DNA of 64,000 nucleotides from Nocardia huaxiensis (GTDB lineage: Bacteria > Actinomycetota > Actinomycetes > Mycobacteriales > Mycobacteriaceae): the NCBI RefSeq assembly GCF_013744875.1, contig NZ_CP059399.1:7812001-7876000 (forward strand), read 5' to 3'. Both the position numbers and the translations under genes were made by a program. Of the stretch, positions 16,517 through 26,700 are shown one piece after another (within the stretch, counting starts at the first letter, position 1; each line of letters starts with the position of its first letter). The notes beneath the pieces are model-generated. The model was not told the origin of the DNA, ran no database searches, and saw only the letters and a program-made list of their open reading frames with translations.

Positions 16517-17163
16517 ATGCCCCGTCGCCGGCCCACGCAGGAACGGAGCAAGAGGAAGTTCGACGCGCTCTTGCAGTCCTCGCGAGAGTTGCTGGTGGAG
16601 GTCGGATTCGAATCCTTCACCTGCGAAGAGGTCGCGGCCCGTGCGGAAGTGCCGATCGGCACGCTCTACCAGTTTTCTTCGCCAACAAATACGTGATCGT
16701 GTGCGAGCTCAATCGCCAAGACCTGGTGGCGGTTTCACAGGAGCTCTCGGACTTCCACGGCGAGATCCCGTCCATGGACTGGCTGCGGCATATGAACGCG
16801 CTGGTCGATCACCTGGCCGACCTGTGGATGACCGACCCGTCGCGGCGCGAGGTGTGGCTGGCCATGCAGTCCACGCCGTCCACGCGCGCGACCGGGGCCA
16901 TTCACGAGAAGGAATTCGCCGAGGCCGTCGCGCAGATGCTGCGGCCGCTGATGCCGCGCACCCCGCGCGGGCGGCGGTCCATGATGGCGCAGGTGCTGGT
17001 GCACGTCGTGTACTCGATGCTGAATTTCTCGGTGCAGGACGGGCTCTCGCACGAGGACGCGGTGGCCGAGCTGAAGCGGCTCATGGTGGCGTATCTGCTC
17101 ATCGCGGAGAAGGAATCCCGGACCGGCGGCCAGCGTCTGATCGCCGATCCCGAAATGGGCTGA
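16517..17163 (+). pseudogene. TetR-family regulator with frameshift
   Basis: The first frame (from the ATG at 16517) gives a standard TetR helix-turn-helix: RSKRKFDALLQSSRELLVEVGFESFTCEEVAARAEVPIGTLYQF. It then runs into stop TGA at 16694-16696 after SSPTNT. Removing two bases (TC at about 16676-16677) restores the expected YQFFANKYVIVCE and joins the second frame, which continues to 17163 as a typical TetR ligand domain. The repaired protein would be 214 residues. The cause may be a real mutation or a sequencing error in the T/C run. It converges with acpS and lies close to fas, so it could regulate fatty acid synthesis, but this is only positional. Confidence 0.8.
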
Positions 17164-17179
17164 GCCGGGATGGATTGAG

Positions 17180-17602
17180 CTAGTTACCGATTAGATCCGC
17201 TAGTTCGCCCGGATCTTCCAGCACCACCATGGCGGCCGCCGTATCGCCGTCGTGGGTCAGCGACAGGTGCACCCGCACCCGGGGCAGGAATTCGGCTGCG
17301 AGACCGTGCAATTTGATGCTGGGGCGGCCCCAGGCGTCGTTCACGACCTCGATCAAGGGATACGGGTTGTCGCCGATCTGCGGACTGCGTGCGAAGCGAG
17401 AAGACGCCCACGCCTTGATGACCGCCTCTTTGGCGGCCCAGCGGGTGGCGTAACTGCGGGCCGGGTCGGTGCCCTTGCTCTGGCAGTAGCGCCGCTCCCC
17501 TGCGGTGAAACTCTCCCGGAGCATGGTGGTTCCGGTGCGTTCCAGTTGTTCGGCGAACTCGGAGATGGTGACCAAGTCCAGGCCGATACCAAGGATCGTC
17601 AC
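17180..17602 (-). CDS. acpS: Holo-[acyl-carrier-protein] synthase
   Basis: Phosphopantetheinyl transferase of 140 residues that loads the 4'-phosphopantetheine arm of CoA onto the ACP domain of the type I FAS and onto other carrier proteins. Conserved parts are visible: GIGLDLVTISEF with the Mg-binding Asp, RWAAKEAVIKAWA with the catalytic Glu and Lys, and HLSLTHDGDTA. The GTG start is preceded by GAGGAG. The gene follows fas on the same strand after 184 bases, the arrangement known in mycobacteria, where fas and acpS are co-transcribed. The hairpins in the gap may lower read-through. Confidence 0.95.
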   Translation of the reverse strand: MTILGIGLDLVTISEFAEQLERTGTTMLRESFTAGERRYCQSKGTDPARSYATRWAAKEAVIKAWASSRFARSPQIGDNPYPLIEVVNDAWGRPSIKLHGLAAEFLPRVRVHLSLTHDGDTAAAMVVLEDPGELADLIGN

Positions 17603-17657
17603 AGTGCGGGACTCCTCGATTGCTGTGTCGTGCTGTCGTTGGGCGCAACTTACCAGC

Positions 17658-17681
17658 GGAGGCTACGGTTCCGTAGCCTCC
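17658..17681. promoter_or_regulatory. Perfect hairpin upstream of acpS
   Basis: GGAGGCTACGG and its perfect complement form an 11-bp stem around a TT loop, 56 bases upstream of the acpS start. With the stronger hairpin at 17733-17764 and a small GGGGCTTCGCCCC repeat at 17703-17715, it makes the fas-acpS gap unusually structured. It could tune read-through or mRNA processing. Confidence 0.6.
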
Positions 17682-17732
17682 ACCAACTCTCGGAGGCTCT
17701 CAGGGGCTTCGCCCCCGAACCCCACAACGAAC

Positions 17733-17764
17733 AGCGCCCGCCGCGCACCAGCGCGGCGGGCGCT
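17733..17764. terminator. Hairpin terminator after fas
   Basis: A 14-bp GC-rich stem (AGCGCCCGCCGCGC and its complement) with an ACCA loop lies 22 bases after the fas stop. No T-run follows in the minus direction, so partial read-through into acpS is plausible. Confidence 0.75.
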
Positions 17765-17786
17765 TTCCACCCGGTGAGCAGGGGGC

Positions 17787-20700
17787 TCAGCTGCAGGCCG
17801 GACCCTTCGGAACCGCCACGTACGCTTCGCCGTTCAGCCGCGCGGCCGGCGAGAGCAGCATGTCGGCCTCGAGCTGGCGGACCTTCTTGGCGGGCGTGCC
17901 GTCGCCGCCGAGGCGGCGGTCGGCCGGGCGCTCGTAGAGCGGGGCGCCGCCGCACATGGCCTCGGTCATGCGCTGCCGACCGGCGAGCTGACGCTCTTCG
18001 GCGCGGCGCTGGTACGCCTCCCGCTTGTCGGCGTCCGTGATGGCCTCCACGAAAGCCTGCGGGTGCACGACGGCGAGCAGGCCCGACACGTGGCCGAAGC
18101 CGAGCGAGGTGACCAGACCGGCCTTGAGCGGGAAGCGATCTCCCAGTTCCAGCTTCTCGCGCAGCCACACCAGGTGCGGGTAGGCGAGCATCTTCTCGTC
18201 CACGCAGTCGAGGCTGCGGTTGGGCGGGATGACACCCGACTCGAGCACCTGGCACAGGCCGATGAGCTGGAAGGCCGCCGCACCGCCCTTGGCGTGACCG
18301 GTGAGGGTCTTCTGCGAGATGACGAACAGCGGAGCGCCTGCCGAGCGGCCGATGGCCGTGGCGAGCCGCTCGTGCAGCTCGGACTCGTTGGGATCGTTTG
18401 CCGCCGTGGAGGTGTCGTGCTTGGACACCACCGCGATCTCGTCGGGCGCGACGCCCAGCTTGCGAAGTTCCTTGGCCAGCAGGGACTCCGGGCCACCGCG
18501 GCCCGCGCCGAGAGCGCCCAGGCCGGGGGCCGGGATGGAGGTGTGCACGCCGTCGGCGAAGGACTGCGCGTACGCCACCACGCCCAGCACCGGCAGACCC
18601 ATCTCCAGCGCGACCGAACCGCGGGCGAGCAGAACCGTTCCGCCGCCCTGCGATTCGACGAAGCCGCCGCGGCGACGGTCGTTGGCGCGGGAGAAGTAGC
18701 GGTCGCTGATGCCCTTGGCGGCCATGGTGGCCGAGTCGGCGGTGGCGGACATGTCGCCGAAGCCGACGATGCCCTCGATGCCCAGATCGTCGTAACCACC
18801 GGCGACCACGAGATCGGCCTTGCCGAGCCGGATCTTGTCCACGCCCTCCTCGACGGAGACCGCCGCGGTGGCGCAGGCCGCCACCGGGTGGATCATGCCG
18901 CCGTAGGAGCCGACGTAGCTCTGCACCACATGCGCCAGAGCGACATTCGGCAGCGCCTCCTGCAGGATGTCGTTCGCCCGCGGCTCACCGAGCAGGTTGT
19001 CGATGTACAGCGAGCGCATGGACGACATGCCGCCCATGCCGGTGCCCTGGGTGTTGGCCACCATGGCCGGGTGCACCCAGCTCATGAGTTCGGCGGGGCT
19101 GAAGCCGGAGGACAGGAACGCGTCCACGGTGCAGACGATGTTCCACAGCGCCACCCGGTCGATGGAGCCGGCCATATCGGCGGAGATGCCCCACTTGGTG
19201 GGATCCCAGCCGGTGGGGATCTGGCCGCCCACGAACCGCGACAGCTTGGCCTTGCGCGGAATGCGAATCTCGGTGCCCGCCTTGCGCGTCACCTGCCAGT
19301 CGCTGCCGCCGTCGACCGGGGTGATGACGGTCTGCTCCGGGTTGGCGGCGTGGAAGGCGCGGGCCTCGGCCTCGCTGTTCACCACGAAGGTCAGATCCTT
19401 GTCGAGGAAGACCGAGGTGAGCAGCGGGGCGGTGTTGTCGATCATGGCGCCGTCGTCGCCGTAGCGGCGCACGCCGCAGCGCTCGACCACGGTGTCGTGG
19501 TAGCGGTCCGCGACCTCGGATTCGTCGACGTACTCACCGGATTCGGCGTCGTACCAGCCGGGCTTGGGGTCGTTCTCCCAGGTGATCAGGCCGGTGGTCC
19601 AGGCCAGTTCCACCACACCCGCGGCGGAGAGCTGGTCTTCGACCTCCATCTCGAAGCGGGTGCGCGCGGAACCGTAGGGGCCGAGCTCGCCCGCGCCGAC
19701 GATGACGACCATGTCGTCGAGATCGGCTGTGACCGAACCCCATTCGGGGGTGGGCAGCTTGGAGGACAGGGTCGGCGGGGCGGGCAGGGCGGCAATCATA
19801 TTGCCGTCCTCGGCCTTCGCCTCGGCGGCCTCGGCCGCTTCGGCTTCGGCATGCGCGTCCTTGGCCAGCGCCGCGAGATCCAGCTTGGCTCCGGCCAATC
19901 CGCCGGTCAGGTCGATCTGCTGCGGCCCCTGCGCGGTGACGGTGCGGGCGCGCTCGGTGCACCACTTGAGCAGTTCGTCGGCCATCTGGTGGGTGGACCA
20001 GGTCTGCACCCCGGCCTTCTCGACGGCGTCGACGATCGGATCGTTGTGGCCCATGAGCCCGGTGCCGCGCACCCAGCCGATGAGCGCGTGCACCAGGGTG
20101 ACCCGTTGTGCCCACGACTTCTCGGCCCGCCACTTGGCGACCACGGCGTCGAGGGCGGCCTTGGACTCGCCGTAGGCGCCGTCACCGCCGAACATGCCGC
20201 GGTTGGGCGAACCCGGCAGCACCACATGCAGTTTCGCGTCGACATCGTGGTCGGCGCCCAGCTTGGACAGGCCGCCGATGAGGCGCTCCACCGACCACAG
20301 CAGGACCCGCATCTCCATTTCGGCGCGGGCGCCGGCGTCGGCGAGGTCACCGGCCACGCGGGGCGCGGCGAACGGCAGCAGCAGCGTCGGGGTCATCGCC
20401 TCCTTGACGAGAACCTTTGCGCCACCGGCATTGTCGACCTGCTCGTTGCCGACCCAGTCGATGACGGCGTCGATATCGGTGTAGGAGGCCATGTTCGCGG
20501 GGATCACCCACAGGGCCGCGCCGTGGCGGGCGTTCTCGCGGTACAGCTGCTTGTAGAAGCCCAGGCGGGTGTCGTCCAGCTTGGAGGTGGTGACGACCAC
20601 GGTCGCACCGCCCGCGAGCAGGCGTCCGGCGGCGGCCGCCGCGATGGAACCCTTGCTGGCGCCGGTGATCACGGCGATCTCCGAGGACCAGGTGCCGGGC

Positions 20701-23700
20701 TCTTCGTTCGACAGCGCGGCCTCGGCGATGCGGCCGTAGTATCCGGCCAGCACCGAGCGGGCCTCGTGCTTGGCGCGCTCACGCCACCAGTTGGCCTGCT
20801 GCGCAACGGCTTCACCCGCGCCGAGGTAGCCCTCGACGGACGGTTCGACCGGCAGCGAGCCGTCGTTGCCCAGCCACAGCCGCGCGAGATCCTCACGGGC
20901 GGAGGCCCACCGGTCGTCGATGAGGACGGCCTTGCGGGCGTCGAAGACGGGCGCGACGAGTCGCGGCCAGTCCGTGCCCAATTCGGCGGAGACCAGATCG
21001 ATGAGGGTGTCGTCGGTGGCCTCCGGCGCGGAGACCTCGTCCACGTGGCCGAGCGATTCCAGGATCACCCGGGCGGCCTGCGCGAGCACGCCGTCGCGGC
21101 CGGTGATCTGCTCGGTGAACTCGCCCAGCGCGGCGGCGTCGACGGTGGCCCCGCCACCGCCACCGGCGGACGGCATGGAGACCGCGATGCCCCGGCGCGC
21201 GGCGACCGCCTGCACGGCGGTGTCGATGGCATTGTCCACGGCCGCACCGTCGTTCAGGCCGCCGGAGACGAGCCCGCCCAGATCCCCGCCGCGCACGGAG
21301 GCGCCTTCGCGGGTGCCGAGCGAGACCTCGGCGGTGACGTGGCTGGCCCAGCCGTCGCCCAGGCCCCAGACCTTCTTGACGCGTTCGGCGATGGCGGCGG
21401 GCCGCTTGCCGGACGGGCCGAACACCTTGCGCAGGTGGTCGCCGATGGCGTCGGAGAGCACCGAGCCGAACGGCTTGTAGGTGCGGGCGAGACGGTCGAC
21501 AGTGCCTGCGAGAGCGCCCATGTCGGCGTCGGCGGCGCCGTCGATGGCGCCCAGCGAGAGTTCCGCGCCGAGGTCCACCAGCAGCTGGTTGCGGCGCGAG
21601 GAGACGCCGTCACACAGGCCCTCGATGGTGTCCACCGGGCCGATCTGGTCCAGGCGCAGCTTGGTCCACAGCGCGATGAGCACGCGGGTGGCGTCGGCGG
21701 CCACGAACGCGATGTCGTCGGGGCGCGGGCCGCCGGCGGGCGCGGCCGGAGCGGCGGCGGGCGCGGCGGCAGCGGCCGGAGCCGTTGCGGCGGAAGCGGT
21801 CTCGGCCGGGGTCTCCTCGGGCTCCTCCACCGGCGCGGGGTCGGTGTCGGTGGAGTAGACGATGCCGGCTTCGCGCTCGATGTTCAGGACCTCCACCGTG
21901 GTGGTGGCGAACAGCGGCAGCTTCAGCGTGTTGGAGGCCAGGTTGGCGACGGTCGGCGTTGCGGCCAAACCGATTTCGACGAACCGCTCCACGCCCAGGC
22001 CGCCGTGCTCGACGTCGGTGAACAGCAGGTCCTGGGTTTCGATCCAGCGCACCGGGCTGGCGAACTGCCAGGCCAGCAGCTCGACCAGCACCACGCGGCA
22101 CAGTTCGACCTGGTCGGCGGCGCGCTCGTCCCAGTTCGCGAGCACCTCGGCCAGCGGCTCGGACGGCACGAGATCGGCGATCTCCTGGACGAATTCGCGT
22201 TCCAGATTGAACGGCCGGGGCACCAGGTTCGGGATGTAGCGGCCGATGAGCAGGCTCGGGTCCAGATCCTCGGGCAGGAGTTCGAGCAGCTTGTTGCGGA
22301 ATTCCGGCACGCCGGCGCGCAGCACCGTCGAGTGGAAGGGCACGTCGATGCCCGGGATGAGCACGAAGGCGCGCTTGCCGCCGGTTTCGGCGCGGCGGCG
22401 CTCGATTTCGGCTTCCAGGACCTCGAGGCCCTTGACCGTGCCCGCGATGGCGTACTGCGAGCCGCGCAGGTTCAGGTTCACGACCTCGAGGAACTCGCCG
22501 GCCTTGGCGCCGACGGTGGCGACGAAGTCCACCACCGCGGAGTCGGGCACGCCGATCTGCGAGGGGCGGATGGCGGCCATCCGATAGTTGCTGCGGCCCT
22601 GGGCATCCCGGGGCACCAGCTCGTGCATGGCCGAGCCGCGCTGGAACACCACCTCGAGCACGGCGGGCAGCGGCAGCACCCCGGCGACGGCCGACAGCGC
22701 GTTGTACTCACCGACGGAATGCCCCGCGAGCATGGCTCCTTCGATGAAGGCGCCCGCCTCGCGCAGCTCCGCGACCTGGGCCACGCCGAGGGTCGCCATG
22801 GCGACCTGGGTGAACTGGGTCAGGTGCAGCACGCCCATCGGGTGGCGGTATTCCACGCCGCGGGCCTTGAGGTAGGTCGGGTTGTCGCGCACCACAGCGA
22901 GAATCGAGAAGCCGAGGACTTCGCGGGTGTGCTTGTCGGCGGCGTCCCAGGCTTCCTTGGCGGCCTTGGACCGGGTGCGGGCGTCCAGGCCCATCCCCTT
23001 GGCCTGAATGCCCTGTCCCGGGAAGGCGTAGACGGTCTTGGGCGGGGCGACGCGGCCGGTGCCGGTCATCACCAGGTCGCCGTCGATGCGGCAGGAGACC
23101 TCGACGATCTCCTTGCCCTGATCCACGGCCACCCGCTCGACGCGCACATCGATCTGCGCGCCGGGGCGGACCATGCCGAGGAAGCGGGTGGTCCACGCGG
23201 TCAGGGTGCGCGGCGGCACCTTGTCGTCGGCGTCGATGGCGGACACGGCGTGCTGTGCGGCGGCCGACAGCCACATGCCGTGCACGATCGGGTTGCCGAG
23301 TCCGGCCAGCTTGGCGGCATTGTCGGAGGTGTGGATGGGATTGTGGTCGCCCGACACCTGCGCGAAGGCGGCCATGGCGCGCGGCGCGGTGAGGGTGACA
23401 TCGCGGCGGCGGCGACGCGGGGTGTCCTTGGCATTCTCGGACAGCGTGCCGCCGGCGCGCGGCGGATCGGTCAGCTCGTGCTCGCCGGTGCGGCCGCGAA
23501 TGGCGAAACGCTCGGTGAGGGTGGCGATGACGGGCATGGACATGCCGGTTTCCGGCTTGTCGAGCATGCCGGAGACCTTGACGCGGACCTCGACGACGCG
23601 GCCCAGATCGGTGTCGAGGGTCTCGCCCGCTTCGGCGCGGACGGCGAGCACGCTCGCGCCGTCGGGCAGTTCGCCGACCAGCTCGATCCGATGATCGAGG

Positions 23701-26700
23701 TGGACCAGATCCAGCATGCCCTCGATGACGCTCGCGCCCGAGTCGGTGCGGGCCGCGCCCAGGACCGCGAAAACGGCGGGCCAGCAAGCACCCACGAGCA
23801 CGTCGGGCACGGTGCGGCCCATGGTGGACAGCGTGGCGGGCAGACCGGAACCGGTGACGCCGGCGTGATCGGCGATGAGGTCCGGGCTCCACGCGACATT
23901 GAAGTGCGCGACCTTCGCGCCGTCGACGACCTTCACCTCGGGCAGCTGCTGCCCGGCGGCGACGGCCAGCAGCGCCGACATGGCGGTCTCGGCGTCGGCC
24001 TCGGTGATGACGGGCGCGCCGCCGTTGTAGACCGAGACGGGGACGGTGATGCGAATCCGCACAGCGTCTTTGCCGAGCAGCGGGACCGTCAATTCCACGT
24101 AGGCGTGGTCGGTTTCGGGGCCCTCGGTGGCGCTGAGGGTCGCGCCGGTGCGCGGGTGCTGGGCGCCCTTGCCGTTCATGACCCACTCGTCCACATTGCC
24201 GAGGCGGTGGATCGGGTTGACGGTGGTGCGGCCGGCCCACTCGACATCCGGTGCGGCGAGCACGATGTCGAGGGCGCCACCGGCGACCTCGGCGCGGCGG
24301 CGGCCGTCCACGGCGGCCGGGACGACGCCCGCACGCACCAGCGAGTAGGCGGCGTCCTGCTCGAAGCGGTCGAGGAGTTCACCGACCGGCTCGTCCACGC
24401 GGGTGATGCCGGCGACGGCCACGGTGCCCGGGATGATGCACACCTGGTCGGCCGAGTAGCGCGGATCGTGCGCCTGCCACAGCGAATCCGAACGCCACCA
24501 GCGGCGCACGTCCTGATCCACCACGGGCACGAAGTTGACCGGCTTGCCGGGGGTCTTGCACAGCGACACGAAGAACGGGACGTCGGCCGGGTGCAGCACG
24601 GTGGTGGCGGCGACCGGGTAGCGCTCCTTCAGCGTGCACAGGGCGCGCACCGGCTCCTCGAACGCGGCGTCGTCGGCGAAGAGGGTGGCGATCTCGCCGC
24701 GGTCGGCCTCGTTGAGGCGGGATTCGGTGCGGCGCACCATTTCCGCGAAGCGATCGCGCCAGGTGATGTCGAGCCACACCGAGCGGGTGGCGTCGGCGAT
24801 GGCGTCGGAGAAGTCGCCGCCGCAGTCGAAGTCCTTGGCGCGGTCCAGGCCGACGGCCAGCTCGACGTAGCGTTCCAGCCACTCGACGTAGGTCATGGTG
24901 GCGACATCGCCGAAGTAGGGCTTGGCGGTGCCGTTGAGCGCCTTGATGATCTCGGCGCGGCGCTCGGCCACGGCGTCGGCGTCACCGGCGACCTCGTCCA
25001 GCAGGCGGCCGGTGCGCGAGGCGGCATTGTCGATCTCGTGGATGTCGGCGCCCAGCTGCGAACGGCCGGAAGCCATTCCGCCGGAGGCGGTGCCCGCGCC
25101 GACCCAGTCCGGGGTGCCGGGGGTGTCGACGAGCAGCTGCTTCACCTCGGGGGCGGTGGTGGCCTCCAGGGTGGCCATGGCGGCCGTGCCGACGAGCACG
25201 CCGTCCAGCGGCATGGCCGGGTAGCCGTGCTGCTGCGCCCAAGCGCCGGTGAGGTATTCGGTGGCGCGCTCGGGCGTGCCGATGCCGCCGCCGACGCAGA
25301 CGATCACATTGTCGCGGTTGCGCAGTTCGGCATAGGTGTCGAGCAGCAGGTCGTCGAGGTCTTCCCAGGAGTGGTGACCGCCGGCCTTGCCGCCCTCGAT
25401 GTGCATGATGACCGGGTAGCCCGGCACCGCGTCGGCGATGCGGAGCACGGCGCGGATCTGCGCCACGGTGCCCGGCTTGAACGCCACATGGGTGATGCCG
25501 ACCTCGGACAGTTCCTCGATGAGGGCCACGGCCTCGTCGAGCTCCGGAATGCCGGCGGTGACGATGACGCCGTCGAACGGCGCGCCCGCGGTCCGGGCCT
25601 TCTGCACCAGGCGCTTTCCGCCCAGCTGCAGCTTCCACAGGTACGGGTCCAGGAACAGCGAGTTGAACTGCACCGCGCGACCCGGGTGCAGCAGCTTCTT
25701 CAGCTCCTCCACGCGGTCGGCGAAGATCTGCTCGGTGACCTGGCCGCCACCGGCCAGCTCGGCCCAGTGGCCCGCGTTGGCCGCGGCGGCAACGATTTTC
25801 GCGTCCACGGTGGTGGGGGTCATGCCCGCCAGCAGGATCGGGGACCGGCCGGTGAGGCGCGTGAACGCGGTCTCGACCACGATGCGGCCATTGGGCAGGC
25901 GGACCGGCTTGGGCGCGAATTCGGCCCAGGCGGGGGCGACTTCGGGCGCCGCGCCCGGGGTGAACAGGCTGCGCTGGCCCGGGCGGGTGGAGGCGGCCAG
26001 CACGCCCACCCCGGTGCCCTTCAGCGAGCCCGCGGTGAGACGGGTGAGCAGATCGCCGGGGCCGAGGTCCAGAATCCACTGCGCGCCACCGGCAACCGTC
26101 TCGTCGACGATGGTGACCCAGTCGATCGGATCGACCAGCACCTCCTGCGTGAGGGACGCCGCCAGTTCGGCATCCAGCCCGCACTGCTGCGCCCAGCCGC
26201 GCACCAGCTCGACCGTCTCGCCCAGCGCGGGGTGATGGAAGGCGACCTCGACCGGAATGTCCTCGAACACCGGCGCGAAGACCGAACCGCCGCGCTTCTT
26301 GGCGTCGCGGTCCTTGGCCTGCTCCTCGTGGATCTCGGTGCAGCGCTGGCGGACTCGATCCAGCTGGCTCACCGGGCCGGACAGCACCGCGCGGCGACGG
26401 CCGTTGCGGATGGAGACCACCGCGGCCTTCTCCGGCTCGACGCCCTGGGAGACCTGCTCCACCACGGCGCGCAACTGCTCGGGGTCGATATTGGAGACCG
26501 CGACCATGGGCGCGCGGTCACCGATCGGCATGAGGCCGCGACGGCGCGCCACCAGTCCGGCGGCCGCGCCGATCAACTGCGCGACGGCCAGCAGCTCGGC
26601 GTCACGCTGTCCGTGTGCCTGCGCGGCGGTGGCGGCGATGCGCCCCTGCGAGTGCCCGATGACGGCGGCCGGCGCCTGCGCGACGATGTCGAGCCCCTGT

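Noticed and set aside
16670..16700. Programmed ribosomal frameshifting in the TetR gene
   Set aside because: No X-XXY-YYZ slippery heptamer is in frame, and the consensus is restored by removing two bases, not by -1 slippage.
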